DNA of 64,000 nucleotides from Salinimonas marina (GCF_015644725.1 NZ_CP064795.1:2664501-2728500), one strand, 5' to 3'; counted from the stretch's first letter, positions 35,490 to 44,625 are shown. The notes: a model not told the origin generated them from the letters alone. Made by a program: numbers and translations.

Positions 35490-36581
35490 TCATTTTTTCT
35501 TATAAAATCCAAAGTAATCTTTTACCTGCTCTGGCAACGGTGGCAACATATCTTTGGGCAACAAAAAACTCGCTGCATTGAAAAAATCGACAAAAATTCG
35601 ATTAGAGTCTGTGGTCTTTTTGAGATACTGATGACCTGATGAGCCGCCGGTGCCTATTTTTGTGCCAAGCATGCGTTGCACCATCATCGCATGGCGGTAT
35701 CGCCATATGGTCAATTTTTCATCAATTTCAGTTAGTGCAGTAATCAATTGGAATGGCAGATTAAAAATAGGTTCTTCAGGATATTGCTTGATGAACAGCA
35801 TGGCCATCATCGCCTCGTGATTTAACCGAAAGGTGCCGTCTTCATTCAATTTCCTATACGCATTTTTATCAAACAATGCCGCAAAGCTTTGGCGGGTAGA
35901 CTCGAGATCTTTAAGCTCCTGACGTTTTTCTTTATCAGAGAGCGTTTCGTTATTTTCGATAATATTTTTATCTGATTCCAGACAGTCGTCGGAGGCGTTT
36001 TTGAAGTGTTGCCAAAAGGCAAATTCGTCTTGTTCCATTAATGGCATGCGGGCCAGCCATTTTTCGACCAACTCAAATAAGCTTGGCTTGCTTTCCAACT
36101 CTTCCAGAATCTGGCGATCTTCTGCGGTTAAACGGTTATAAAAGCTTTGTTTGTCGAAGTCGATTCGAAACTCGCGCTTTAAGCCTAATGATATTTCCAG
36201 CCGCTTAAACTGAATGGATTGAAAACCGGAGGCCGGTACCAGGTAATCACGAAACGCCAGAAACTGTTGGGGCGTTAGGGTTTCCATTACGCTTATCTGG
36301 TCGTTCAGTAATTGCTGGATTTGAATGATTCGATGCAGTCGGTGGACCACCTCAATCAACGCATTGTCGGGAATTTCGTCCTGATTAAACACGGTAATCA
36401 CCGCGTTCAGCTCATGCAGAATTTGCTTAAACCATAACTCGTAAACCTGATGCACTATTACAAACAACATTTCGTCGTGGGCGGGGTCGCCATAATTGGC
36501 GCTTTGCATTTTCTGGGCGCCCAGAATCTTGTCCAGTTGTAGGTAATCACCATAATAAACAGGGGTTTTGTTGCGTTTCAT
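35490..36581 (-). CDS. kynA: Tryptophan 2,3-dioxygenase
   Basis: A 363-residue haem enzyme that opens the indole ring of L-tryptophan with O2, giving N-formylkynurenine. Seen: HDEMLFVIVHQVYELWFK at about 35-52, with the conserved His of the active site, and WRYRHAMMVQRMLGTKIG followed by TGGSSGHQYL, which carries the haem-ligand His and the substrate loop. Length fits the family. The start at 36581 (MKRNKTPVYY) is preferred to an upstream codon at 36611. No other kynurenine pathway gene is in the window; it is followed by the divergent ComFB gene. Confidence 0.95.
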   Translation of the reverse strand: MKRNKTPVYYGDYLQLDKILGAQKMQSANYGDPAHDEMLFVIVHQVYELWFKQILHELNAVITVFNQDEIPDNALIEVVHRLHRIIQIQQLLNDQISVMETLTPQQFLAFRDYLVPASGFQSIQFKRLEISLGLKREFRIDFDKQSFYNRLTAEDRQILEELESKPSLFELVEKWLARMPLMEQDEFAFWQHFKNASDDCLESDKNIIENNETLSDKEKRQELKDLESTRQSFAALFDKNAYRKLNEDGTFRLNHEAMMAMLFIKQYPEEPIFNLPFQLITALTEIDEKLTIWRYRHAMMVQRMLGTKIGTGGSSGHQYLKKTTDSNRIFVDFFNAASFLLPKDMLPPLPEQVKDYFGFYKKK

Positions 36582-36678
36582 AATTCTGGCTTCTTGTTGT
36601 TTTAGGTACACTTAGTCTACCATTTATGATACAAGAATGAGGCTTTGAACTAACAAATAATTAACAGGGAAGCGCGCA

Positions 36679-36951
36679 ATGAAGTTGCATGATGATATTC
36701 ACAATTATTATGAGCATCTGGTCACTGAACACATTGAACAAAAAGGCCTGGACAAACTTTACTCGGCGGATTATCTGGCTGACATCTGTTGTCTGGCGCT
36801 AAACCAGGTTCCGCCCCGCTACATTCGCTATGAGGTAGATATGGCGTTTTATCTGCCACAAAGTGAGCGTCGTCAAATGGAAATGAATGTGAGCCATGCG
36901 GTTGAAAAGGCAGTGGGTTTTCTTAAGAGCCAACCACAGGAGAAAAAATAG
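36679..36951 (+). CDS. Late competence development ComFB family protein
   Basis: A 90-residue protein matching the ComFB family (PF10719-type). Seen: HDDIHNYYEHLVTEHIEQ and ADYLADICCLALNQVPPRYI, followed by DMAFYL. The family's Cys (here CC at 44-45) and the PPRYIR segment are kept. Known for late competence in Bacillus, but in other bacteria the role is uncertain; some relatives bind cyclic dinucleotides. Alone on the plus strand between kynA and the SRP RNA gene, with GGGAAGC as ribosome site. Confidence 0.8.
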   Translation: MKLHDDIHNYYEHLVTEHIEQKGLDKLYSADYLADICCLALNQVPPRYIRYEVDMAFYLPQSERRQMEMNVSHAVEKAVGFLKSQPQEKK

Positions 36952-36956
36952 AAAAG

Positions 36957-37070
36957 GTGGGTGGCGGGCTTCCAGCCACATCTCGGCACATGAGTCGTCT
37001 GCTGCGGCTGCTCCCTTCCAGGCCTGACCGAGTTCACAAAGTATCACTGCAAGAGGACCAAAAGCCCACC
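36957..37070 (-). ncRNA. ffs: 4.5S signal recognition particle RNA
   Basis: On the minus strand a 114-base RNA begins GGTGGGCTTTTGG and ends GCCCGCCACCCACC, its ends pairing over a long helix. It contains GTCAGGCCTGGAAGGGAGCA, the Ffh-binding domain IV with the GGAA tetraloop side. With Ffh it targets nascent membrane proteins to the translocon. Three bases after the end lies a short T-run. Confidence 0.96.
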
Positions 37071-37117
37071 ATTGAAACGCTGGTTTGAAAGCATTCGCTT
37101 CCTAACCAGCGGCGCGC

Positions 37118-37146
37118 ATTATGACGTCTTGTTTACTAAGTTTCAA
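37118..37146 (-). promoter_or_regulatory. Promoter of the SRP RNA gene, overlapping the leucine dehydrogenase stop
   Basis: Minus strand -35 TTGAAA (37146-37141), 17-base spacer, -10 CATAAT (37123-37118), then a GC-rich discriminator GCGCGCC. The -35 box includes the stop codon of the upstream gene (37143-37145). About 40 bases of leader before the mature RNA fold into a hairpin (CGCTGGTT with AACCAGCG), a likely processing signal. Confidence 0.65.
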
Positions 37147-38201
37147 CCCTTGATTGCAAATCGCTCTTCGGCAATCACATTGGCAACCCGGTTAGTGGCT
37201 TTTTGTTCCTTATCAGCTCGGGTGAAGATTTCATTCAGGGTCTCGCCAATACGCTCAATATGTTCGCGCATCGCCGAATCAGACGAGCTCTCCATACGCT
37301 GATGATAGATATCGATAACGCCGCCTGCATTAATTACGTAATCGGGGGCATATAAGATGCCTTGCTGCTGCAAAATATCGCCCAGCTCTTCACGTGCCAG
37401 CTGATTATTGGCCGCACCGGCAATCACTTTTGCCTTGATGGTTGGCAAGGTCTCATCATTGATTGAGGCACCCATGGCGCAAGGCGCCACCACATCCACA
37501 TCCAACGTATAAATCTCTTCGGGTGCCACGGCAGTCGCACCCAGTTCAGTAACGGCCCGCTCCACACCTTCAGGATAAATGTCGGTAACAAATAATTCGG
37601 CGCCCGCATCTTTTAAATGCTTAGCTAAACGGTAGCCCACATGACCCATGCCTTGAATCGCCACCTTTACGCCCTGCAGATCCCGGTTCAACTTGTACTG
37701 AACCGCTTCACGCAAACCCACAAACACCCCATAAGCGGTGGAGGGCGCCGGGTTGCCGTCGGGCTTTTCGCCGGCGATATGATATTGCGCTTTGACCCCG
37801 GCGATATACTCAGACTCTTCGGCCATGATTTGCAGATCCGTCACCGCGATACCAGAGTCTTCTGCGGTAAAATATTTACCTCCTAAAGAGTCGACGAATT
37901 TGCCCATGGCGGTCATCATTTCTGGTGTTTTGGCTTTACGAGGGTCGCCGATGATAACAGATTTTCCGCCGCCAAGATTTAAATTGGCCATCGCCGCTTT
38001 ATAGGTCATGCCTTTGGATAAACGCAGCACATCCGTTAACGCTTCGGAACTATTAATATAGGGCCACATCCGGCACCCACCCAGGGCCGGGCCCAGGTTG
38101 GTATTGTGAACGGCAATAATGGCACTCAGGCCGGCCTCTTCATCGTGATAAAATGCTACGTGCTCGTGTTTATCAAACTCTGGGTGATCGAAAACCGCCA
38201 T
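37143..38201 (-). CDS. ldh: Leucine dehydrogenase (Glu/Leu/Phe/Val dehydrogenase family)
   Basis: A 352-residue NAD-dependent enzyme that deaminates branched-chain amino acids to 2-oxo acids. Seen: LGGCRMWPY, the catalytic-lysine segments KGMTYKAAMANLNLGGGK, and a Rossmann motif IQGMGHVGYRLAKHL (GxGxxG). Length and spacing fit leucine dehydrogenase rather than the longer glutamate dehydrogenase. Ribosome site AGAGGG. The divergent Lrp-type regulator next to it is likely to control it, as in similar pairs. The stop overlaps the -35 region of the SRP RNA promoter. Confidence 0.9.
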   Translation of the reverse strand: MAVFDHPEFDKHEHVAFYHDEEAGLSAIIAVHNTNLGPALGGCRMWPYINSSEALTDVLRLSKGMTYKAAMANLNLGGGKSVIIGDPRKAKTPEMMTAMGKFVDSLGGKYFTAEDSGIAVTDLQIMAEESEYIAGVKAQYHIAGEKPDGNPAPSTAYGVFVGLREAVQYKLNRDLQGVKVAIQGMGHVGYRLAKHLKDAGAELFVTDIYPEGVERAVTELGATAVAPEEIYTLDVDVVAPCAMGASINDETLPTIKAKVIAGAANNQLAREELGDILQQQGILYAPDYVINAGGVIDIYHQRMESSSDSAMREHIERIGETLNEIFTRADKEQKATNRVANVIAEERFAIKG

Positions 38202-38391
38202 AGACCCTCTAATATGTAGAATTTAGTTTACGCAATGATAGCGAAAAGCACGGAGGATATGCCTTGCGAAGTTTGTTAATGGTTTTAACACCGTGAGATA
38301 ATTTTTCTACAATTGAATATCCGCTAGGACGTTTATCCTATAAAGTTTTTTATTGTATAATGAACATCATAATTGGTTGGACCAGACTAGA

Positions 38392-38859
38392 ATGAAATTA
38401 GATAAATTTGACCGCGAAATTTTGCGGGTCTTGCAGTGCGATGCCACCGTATCTATGGCTGACCTTAGTCAGAAAGTAGGTCTCTCGCACACCCCCTGCT
38501 GGCGCCGTGTAAAGCGAATGGAAGCCGAGGGCATAATCCTGGGCAAAGTGACTTTACTCAATAGTAAAAAGCTGAATCTCGGTGTTTCTGTATTTATTTT
38601 TGTAACCTTAAAGAATCATGATGGGGACTCACTGACTGACTTTGAACAGGCCGTGCAGTCAGTGGATGAAATCGTGGAATGTCATACCACCAGTGGTGAG
38701 AAGGATTACCTGCTCAAAGTGGTGGTAGAAAGTATTGAAGAATACGAAACCTTGCTAAAAGCCAAGCTGACCCATTTGCCGTTGGTAGACCACTTAAGCT
38801 CCACCTTTGCGTTAAAACAGGTTAAAAACACCACTGAGCTTCCGATCAAACAACAATAA
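38392..38859 (+). CDS. Lrp/AsnC family transcriptional regulator
   Basis: A 155-residue protein. Seen: an N-terminal winged helix-turn-helix (KFDREILRVLQCDATVSMAD then VGLSHTPCWRRVKRME) and a C-terminal RAM/ligand domain with KDYLLKVVVESIEEYETLL. These proteins form octamers and sense amino acids. It is divergent from leucine dehydrogenase and 16 bases from the convergent stop of maiA. The start at 38392 (MKLDKFDRE) is used; a TTG at 38353 is unlikely. Control of leucine dehydrogenase, and perhaps of the aromatic cluster, is inferred from position. Confidence 0.88.
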   Translation: MKLDKFDREILRVLQCDATVSMADLSQKVGLSHTPCWRRVKRMEAEGIILGKVTLLNSKKLNLGVSVFIFVTLKNHDGDSLTDFEQAVQSVDEIVECHTTSGEKDYLLKVVVESIEEYETLLKAKLTHLPLVDHLSSTFALKQVKNTTELPIKQQ

Positions 38860-38875
38860 CAGCACGCATCATGCG

Positions 38876-39538
38876 TTACGACCCGGGCGGCGCGTCGGGC
38901 TGATTTTCAGGCCGTGCCGCCACAAAGGCCTCAAGTTGTTCGCAATTGCTGACCACTTTATGAATTTGTGGATAGGTTTCCAGATTGATACCAAAGCGTT
39001 TAGCGTTGTAAGCCTGCGGGACCAGACACACATCCGCCAGCGAGACGGCAAAATCAAAACAGTAGTTGCCGGACTGAGTGGCCAGGCGTTGCTCCAGCGC
39101 ACTAAAGCCTTTATGGATCCAGTGGGCGGCCCACTTTAGCTGCTCGGGTTTCGCCACCCCAAACTGCGTTTCCAGTGCCTGCATAACCCGCAAATTCCCT
39201 AACGGCTGAATATCACAGGCAATGTCCTGCGCTAATGCCCGCACCCTGGCCTTTTCCAGCGTATGGCAAGGCAACAACCTGGTGCCCTGATCATATCGCT
39301 CGTCAAGATATTCAATAATGCTAAGAGATTGATTTAAGATGATGTCCTCATCATCGTCCGCCAAAGTGGGTACCAGCGCGGCAGGGTTGAGCTGCAAATA
39401 GTGCTGTTGATGCTGCTCGCCGCCCTGGTTCACAAGGTGAATGGGCACATATTCATACTCAAGCTGTTTCAGGTTCAGGGCAATGCGAACCCGGTAACTG
39501 GCAGTAGAACGCCAGTATCCATACAGTTTTAACGCCAT
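38876..39538 (-). CDS. maiA: Maleylacetoacetate isomerase
   Basis: A 220-residue zeta-class glutathione transferase that turns maleylacetoacetate into fumarylacetoacetate. Seen: KLYGYWRSTASYRVRIALNL with the Ser-rich glutathione site, and NPAALVPTLADDDEDIILNQSLSIIEYL in the thioredoxin-like domain. Ribosome site GAAGG. Last gene of the hpd-hmgA-fahA-maiA operon, 19 bases after fahA. Confidence 0.93.
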   Translation of the reverse strand: MALKLYGYWRSTASYRVRIALNLKQLEYEYVPIHLVNQGGEQHQQHYLQLNPAALVPTLADDDEDIILNQSLSIIEYLDERYDQGTRLLPCHTLEKARVRALAQDIACDIQPLGNLRVMQALETQFGVAKPEQLKWAAHWIHKGFSALEQRLATQSGNYCFDFAVSLADVCLVPQAYNAKRFGINLETYPQIHKVVSNCEQLEAFVAARPENQPDAPPGS

Positions 39539-39557
39539 AAACAGGTGCCTTCTTTAC

Positions 39558-40571
39558 TTATTTTTTGTGCGGTTTAAGTTGCTGTTCAATGGTGCCAAAA
39601 ATATTGTTGCCGGCGGTATCCAGCATCTCAATTTTGATTTTGTCACCAAATTGCATGAACGGGGTTTTGGGTTTGCCATCACGGATGGTTTCGATCATGC
39701 GCACCTCGGCCAGACACGAATAACCCAACCCGCCATCTTCTACTGCTGAACCATGTTCGGTGCCCTGTTTATTGGAGACCGTTCCTGAGCCAATGATGGC
39801 TCCGGCACCAAGATTACGGCTTTTGGCAGCATGGCTAATCAACTGGCCAAAATCAAAGGTCATATCCTCGCCGGCTTCAGGCTTACCGAACAACTGACCA
39901 TTATAAGTAGAGCGCAACGGCAGGTGTACTTTGTTGTCATGCCAGGCATCACCAAGCTCATCGGGTGTCACCGCCACCGGTGAAAAGCTGGAGGCGGGTT
40001 TTGACTGGAAAAAACCAAACCCTTTGGCTAGTTCTCCTGGGATCAAGCCACGTAAAGACACGTCATTCACCAGCATAATTAATCGAATGCGGCTGGCGGC
40101 GTCTGCTGCAGAACATTGCATAGGCACATCATCAGTGACCACTGCCACCTCGCCTTCAAAATCCACACCCCACTCATCACTGGGCAATAAGATATCGTCA
40201 CAGGGGCCGATAAAGTCGTCACTGCCGCCCTGATACATCAGGGGATCGCTCCAGAAGCTTTCTGGCATTTCCGCGCCCCGGGCTTTGCGCACCAGTTCCA
40301 CATGGTTTACATAAGCACTGCCATCGGCCCATTGATACGCTCTGGGCAGCGGCGATTCACACCGGCTTTGAACAAACTCTTCATGATCGGTTTGACGATC
40401 ATTTAAGGCTTCGTAGCGCTGGCGAAGTGGTCCTTCAAGCTGATGCCAGTTATCCAGCAAATGTTGCATGGTGGCGGCGATATCCGGTACCGCGCAGGTT
40501 ACCGCTAAATCCCGGGAAACCAGCATTAGCTGGCCGTCGCGGGTATCATTTTTATAGGTTGCTAACTTCAT
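39558..40571 (-). CDS. fahA: Fumarylacetoacetate hydrolase
   Basis: A 337-residue protein with an N-terminal small domain (KLATYKNDTRDGQLMLVS) and the FAA hydrolase fold. Seen: VDFEGEVAVVTDD with metal-binding Glu residues, and GAGAIIGSGTVSNKQG in the catalytic region. It splits fumarylacetoacetate into fumarate and acetoacetate, the last step of tyrosine breakdown. Ribosome site AGAGGAG, 21 bases after hmgA. A related 2-component hydrolase function is less likely in this operon. Confidence 0.92.
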   Translation of the reverse strand: MKLATYKNDTRDGQLMLVSRDLAVTCAVPDIAATMQHLLDNWHQLEGPLRQRYEALNDRQTDHEEFVQSRCESPLPRAYQWADGSAYVNHVELVRKARGAEMPESFWSDPLMYQGGSDDFIGPCDDILLPSDEWGVDFEGEVAVVTDDVPMQCSAADAASRIRLIMLVNDVSLRGLIPGELAKGFGFFQSKPASSFSPVAVTPDELGDAWHDNKVHLPLRSTYNGQLFGKPEAGEDMTFDFGQLISHAAKSRNLGAGAIIGSGTVSNKQGTEHGSAVEDGGLGYSCLAEVRMIETIRDGKPKTPFMQFGDKIKIEMLDTAGNNIFGTIEQQLKPHKK

Positions 40572-40592
40572 AGGTATCTTTCTCCTCTGGCG

Positions 40593-41735
40593 CTATTTTT
40601 CGCGCCAGCTATAAACATATTCCGGGTTTTCAACCGCGTAAGCGGCCGGGCCTGCGGTAAGCGCATCACGGGTGTCCAGCATTACCGCGACTTCATCGGT
40701 AAAGGTTTTTTTATGGGCCCGGCCGGCCGCAAAGGCTTTTGGGTGCGGGCCGTGGGTAAACCCGGCTGGATGAAACGTGACCATGCCTTTTTCGATGTTA
40801 TCGCGACTAAAAAAGTCACCGGCGTGATAAAACAGCACTTCATCATAATCATCGTTGTTATGATAAAACGGGACTTTCAGCGCGCCGGGGTCCGATTCTA
40901 TCGGTCGGGGCACAAAGGTACAGACCACAAAACGGGCCGCCACAAAGGTGGTATGCGCAGAAGGCGGTAAATGATAGCGATGACTCATCAATGGCCGGAT
41001 ATCCCGCCAGTTCAGTCTTACCACAGACAGGTCGCCGTGCCAGCCGATGGCATCCAACGGATTGTACGGATAGGTAATCAACGAACATTGCTGATGGCGC
41101 TTAACTTCTACCTGCCAGCGGTTTTCATCCTGCTGGTCCAGAAAAACATCGTTGATTTGGGGGGTATCAAGCACCGCAGGGTCGAAGATAGCATGACCTC
41201 CCACCATCCCTTTTTCCGGTAACTGGTAGGCATCATTGGTGGCTTCAATCATCAGCACCTGCATCGCTGTCGACGGTACCAGACGCCACATGGTAGAACG
41301 GGGAATGACCACATAGTCGCCATCGCGTACATGCAGATGGCCGTAGTCACAGAAAAGCTCACCTTCCCCTTCGTGGATAAACAATAATTCATCGCCGTCG
41401 GCGTTGCGGGCCAGTTTTGTCATCGCTTTGTTGCAATGCCACAACCGGTACTGGCAATGGGCATTGCTCAGGATAAGCGGCGCATTGAACGGGCTGTCAC
41501 AATCCGGTTTATGATCGGTACTCGCTAATTGATTCAGATCAAATGCCCGGGGCCGCAACGGTCCTTCCCACTCGGTCCACCCGGTAGGGGCGTGTTTATG
41601 GTGCATGTGTGTGGCAGGGCCGAAAAAGCCATTGCGGCCAAGCTCACGCTCATAAATGCCCTCTTCGGGAAAATCAGCATGGGCCTGGCGTGAATGGGTG
41701 CCCTGCGCGGTAGGAAACCGAACCCAGTTACGCAT
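40593..41735 (-). CDS. hmgA: Homogentisate 1,2-dioxygenase
   Basis: A 380-residue non-haem iron enzyme that opens the homogentisate ring to maleylacetoacetate. Seen: GFFGPATHMHHKHAPTGWTE in the N-terminal part, and FYHNNDDYDEVLFYHAGDF with the iron His and Glu near residue 285, followed by FHPAGFTHGPHP with the last His. The start overlaps the hpd stop by eight bases, giving tight coupling in the operon. Confidence 0.94.
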   Translation of the reverse strand: MRNWVRFPTAQGTHSRQAHADFPEEGIYERELGRNGFFGPATHMHHKHAPTGWTEWEGPLRPRAFDLNQLASTDHKPDCDSPFNAPLILSNAHCQYRLWHCNKAMTKLARNADGDELLFIHEGEGELFCDYGHLHVRDGDYVVIPRSTMWRLVPSTAMQVLMIEATNDAYQLPEKGMVGGHAIFDPAVLDTPQINDVFLDQQDENRWQVEVKRHQQCSLITYPYNPLDAIGWHGDLSVVRLNWRDIRPLMSHRYHLPPSAHTTFVAARFVVCTFVPRPIESDPGALKVPFYHNNDDYDEVLFYHAGDFFSRDNIEKGMVTFHPAGFTHGPHPKAFAAGRAHKKTFTDEVAVMLDTRDALTAGPAAYAVENPEYVYSWREK

Positions 41736-42834
41736 CTTGCTGCTCTTGGGTGATTACGCCACGACGGATTTGGTCTTCTTCAATGGACTCAAACAATGCC
41801 TTGAAGTTGCCTTCACCAAAACCTTCGTTGCCTTTTCGCTGAATAATTTCAAAAAACACCGGACCGATGACGGTATCAGTGAAAATTTGCAGCAAAATAC
41901 CGTCTTTCATGGGCGCGCCATCAATCAGTATCTTCAAATCCTGCAGCTTTTCCAAATCTTCTGTGTGTCCTTCTACCCGATCATTGACGGCTTCGTAGTA
42001 AGTGTCCGGCGTGTGCATAAACTTCATGCCACGTTGCTTCAAATCCGCCACGGTCTGGTAAATATCATCTGACGTCATCGCGATATGCTGAATGCCTTCG
42101 CCATTGTATTCGCGAATAAATTCTTCGATTTGTGATTTATCGTCAGACGATTCATTGATAGGGATACGAATCTTGCCACACGGAGATGTCATGGCTTTAC
42201 TGACCAACCCGGTAAGTTTGCCTTCAATGTCGAAATAGCGGATTTCTCTGAAATTACCCAGACGTTCGTAAAAGTTGGCCCACACGGCCATATTACCGCG
42301 ACGCACATTGTGCGTCAGATGATCCACCACCGTCAGACCCGCATTCGCTTTGCCCATACGCTCAGACGCATCATCATAAAAGTGAAAGTCCACTTCATAG
42401 ATATTGCCGTCCTGATAACGATCGACAAAATACAGGGTACTTTCACCAATACCGTAAACCGCCGGGATATTAAGCTCCATGGGACCTAAGTTACCGGTAA
42501 ATCGCTTCGCCCCATTTTCCAGGGCATGGTTTAAGGCCTTGGCAGCGTCTTGCACTCTAAAGGCCATCCCGCAAACACTCGGGCCCCGTAGCCGCGCAAA
42601 CTCAGCAGCCTGCGAAGTCGGCTCTGCATTCACGATAAAATTAATATCGTTTTGCTTGTACAGCCAAACCTCTTTGGATTTGTGTTTGGCTACCTCGGCA
42701 AAGCCTAAGGAGGAGAACAGCTGCTTTAATGCATCAATACCAGCCTTATCGGCGGCGGTGTATTCCACAAACTCGAAGCCGTCGGTACCCAATGGGTTGT
42801 AAGAAAAATCAGTTTTAGCCTGTTCCTGAGACAT
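41728..42834 (-). CDS. hpd: 4-Hydroxyphenylpyruvate dioxygenase
   Basis: A 368-residue Fe(II) enzyme of the vicinal oxygen chelate fold that converts 4-hydroxyphenylpyruvate to homogentisate. Seen: the three metal ligands in VVDHLTHNV (His), EGIQHIAMTS (His) and GPVFFEIIQRKGNEGFGEGN (Glu), the last also including the C-terminal helix. First gene of the operon, with AAGG ribosome site. Two TTTACA half-sites lie upstream at 42851-42867. Confidence 0.95.
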   Translation of the reverse strand: MSQEQAKTDFSYNPLGTDGFEFVEYTAADKAGIDALKQLFSSLGFAEVAKHKSKEVWLYKQNDINFIVNAEPTSQAAEFARLRGPSVCGMAFRVQDAAKALNHALENGAKRFTGNLGPMELNIPAVYGIGESTLYFVDRYQDGNIYEVDFHFYDDASERMGKANAGLTVVDHLTHNVRRGNMAVWANFYERLGNFREIRYFDIEGKLTGLVSKAMTSPCGKIRIPINESSDDKSQIEEFIREYNGEGIQHIAMTSDDIYQTVADLKQRGMKFMHTPDTYYEAVNDRVEGHTEDLEKLQDLKILIDGAPMKDGILLQIFTDTVIGPVFFEIIQRKGNEGFGEGNFKALFESIEEDQIRRGVITQEQQDA

Positions 42835-42850
42835 AATAACGCCTTAATTA

Positions 42851-42867
42851 TTTACAATGTATTTACA
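42851..42867 (-). promoter_or_regulatory. Candidate TyrR half-sites before hpd
   Basis: TTTACA occurs twice, at 42851-42856 and 42862-42867, one helical turn apart, 17-33 bases upstream of the hpd start. They are direct rather than inverted, so they do not form a full TyrR box (TGTAAA-N6-TTTACA). Weak-site binding by TyrR is possible but unproven. Confidence 0.35.
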
Positions 42868-42988
42868 CACTAAACACCAAAATAACGATGCTGAAAAGTT
42901 TTTGCTGCGAATAGACAAGGGGTCAAGGACGGTATAGGTGTATAGAAAATTTGCCACCTGATAAAAGTAGCAAATAGAGTGGTGTAGA

Positions 42989-43013
42989 ACGCCTGTCGTG
43001 GGGCGACAGGCGT
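42989..43013 (-). other. Inverted repeat after tyrR
   Basis: A perfect 10-base stem, ACGCCTGTCG / CGACAGGCGT, loop of five, 25 bases past the tyrR stop. It is stable but has no T-run, so its role as a terminator is uncertain. Confidence 0.4.
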
Positions 43014-43037
43014 AAAGCAAAACTGACTACTGCGGAA

Positions 43038-44594
43038 TTAAAACTTTACAGTGGCTTTATTGATGCCATAGTCCCGTAACTTATTGGCAATCGCGGTATG
43101 ACTCAGGCCCAGTTTTTTAGCCAACTGGCGGGTACTGGGATAAGAAGGATAAAGACGCCGCAACAAATCCCGCTCAAATTTTTTCACTTCCTCATCCAGC
43201 GTGCCTTCAAAGTTTTCATCGATGTAGGTCATGCTGGGGGCACAACTGGGCAGCTGGATATCTTCTTTTGTGATTTCTTTGCCATCGAGCAGAGACAAGG
43301 CCCGGAACAAGGCATTTTGCAACTGTCTGACATTACCCGGCCATGGATATTGCTGTAAAAACTCCACACAGGATTTACTGAGCTTGGCCGGCCGCCGGCC
43401 CAGCTTCGAGCTATGCTGAACAATAAAAGCTTCTGCCAGTGGCACAATATCCGGCTTGCGCTCTTTTAAAGACGGCATGACCAGACTCAGCACATTTAGT
43501 CGGTAGTACAACTCTTTACGAAACTGTCCTTCTTCTACCAGTTGTCCCAGATCCCGGCAGGTGGTGCAGATAAAGCGCACATCAATACACACCGGGTTGT
43601 CATCCCCTACCCGGCGGAATTCACCATGCTCCATAACCCGCAGTAATTTGGCCTGCAGCTGGGTCGACATATCGGCAATTTCATCCAGCAGTAAGGTGCC
43701 ACCTGCCGCCAGCTCTAACAAACCGGCTTTGCCTTCGGGCTGATTGAACGCCCCCGCGGCATAACCAAACAGTTCGGTTTCGGCCACACTGTCTGGTAAC
43801 GATGCGCAGTTTAACGCCAAAAACGCTCCCTCATTTCGACGACTGGCCTGGTGACAAGCTTTGGCAATCATTTCCTTGCCGGTACCGGTTTCACCAAAGA
43901 TCAGAATCGGCGCATCCAGGTCCGCAATTTTGCGGGCTTCGCGTACCGTTTTTGTCATTGCCGGAGAATGGGTAATGAAATGATCAAAACTGTCCGGGTC
44001 GCTTTGATGGAAAGCCGTAAACTGCTGACCCAGCCGCATTTCCGATTTAAGCAATACCACCGCCCCGGCGATGATCGTGCCGTCTTCGCCATCAGGGACA
44101 TGGATAGGCAATACATCTGCCAGATAATCCTGCTGGATAAACTGCACCTTGATAGATTGCGGTCGAATATCATCGGCTTCAATCCAGCGCTGAAAGTTAA
44201 AGCCGGTCACCCACTCTTCAACCTCAGTATGTTTTACCTCAGCCAGGCTCAGCTCCAGGCCACTGGTTACCGCCTCGTTACACATGAGAATGTGGCCACG
44301 GGTATCAATCGAAAACACCGGATCAGGCAGAGTTTGTAAAATAGCCGAAAGCTGGTTGCGCTCTCGCTCGGCCGGCATGAAAGGGGTGGTTTTAACATCG
44401 TCGATGCCTTCAATCCGACGAATTTTTGGCATCAGATGTTGAAAGTCAGCGAATTCAATATTGGGAAAATTAAGAAAAATCTTGCCGCCCACATCAATTT
44501 CAATACCGCGTAAATCGATTTCATGGGCGACCAGGATATCCAGCACGTCCTGAGCAATTCCCAGTCGGTCCTGACAGCATATTTCTAAACGCAT
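43038..44594 (-). CDS. tyrR: TyrR-type aromatic amino acid regulator
   Basis: A 518-residue enhancer-binding-type protein. Domain order: N-terminal ACT domain (about 1-75), a PAS-like domain (about 78-190), AAA+ ATPase with Walker A FGETGTGKEMIAKAC and Walker B GGTLLLDEIAD, and a C-terminal helix-turn-helix TRQLAKKLGLSHTAIANKL. The position of the sigma-54 contact loop reads GAFNQPEG, not GAFTGA, as in TyrR proteins that work with sigma-70. It binds Phe/Tyr and ATP and regulates phh and related genes. A perfect TyrR box 14 bases upstream of the start points to autoregulation. Between phhA and hpd. Confidence 0.94.
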   Translation of the reverse strand: MRLEICCQDRLGIAQDVLDILVAHEIDLRGIEIDVGGKIFLNFPNIEFADFQHLMPKIRRIEGIDDVKTTPFMPAERERNQLSAILQTLPDPVFSIDTRGHILMCNEAVTSGLELSLAEVKHTEVEEWVTGFNFQRWIEADDIRPQSIKVQFIQQDYLADVLPIHVPDGEDGTIIAGAVVLLKSEMRLGQQFTAFHQSDPDSFDHFITHSPAMTKTVREARKIADLDAPILIFGETGTGKEMIAKACHQASRRNEGAFLALNCASLPDSVAETELFGYAAGAFNQPEGKAGLLELAAGGTLLLDEIADMSTQLQAKLLRVMEHGEFRRVGDDNPVCIDVRFICTTCRDLGQLVEEGQFRKELYYRLNVLSLVMPSLKERKPDIVPLAEAFIVQHSSKLGRRPAKLSKSCVEFLQQYPWPGNVRQLQNALFRALSLLDGKEITKEDIQLPSCAPSMTYIDENFEGTLDEEVKKFERDLLRRLYPSYPSTRQLAKKLGLSHTAIANKLRDYGINKATVKF

Positions 44595-44607
44595 AGCTCA
44601 CTCTGCA

Positions 44608-44625
44608 TGTAAAGTATATTTTACA
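44608..44625 (-). promoter_or_regulatory. TyrR box, perfect
   Basis: TGTAAAGTATATTTTACA matches TGTAAA-N6-TTTACA exactly. It lies 14 bases upstream of the tyrR start codon, between tyrR and phhA, where binding would block the tyrR promoter or leader. Autorepression is inferred. Confidence 0.75.

Noticed and set aside
36957..37070. Novel structured RNA
   Set aside because: The domain IV sequence and length identify it as the standard 4.5S SRP RNA.
38859..38880. Terminator between lrp and maiA
   Set aside because: Only a short ACGCAT/ATGCGT stem without a T-run on either strand.
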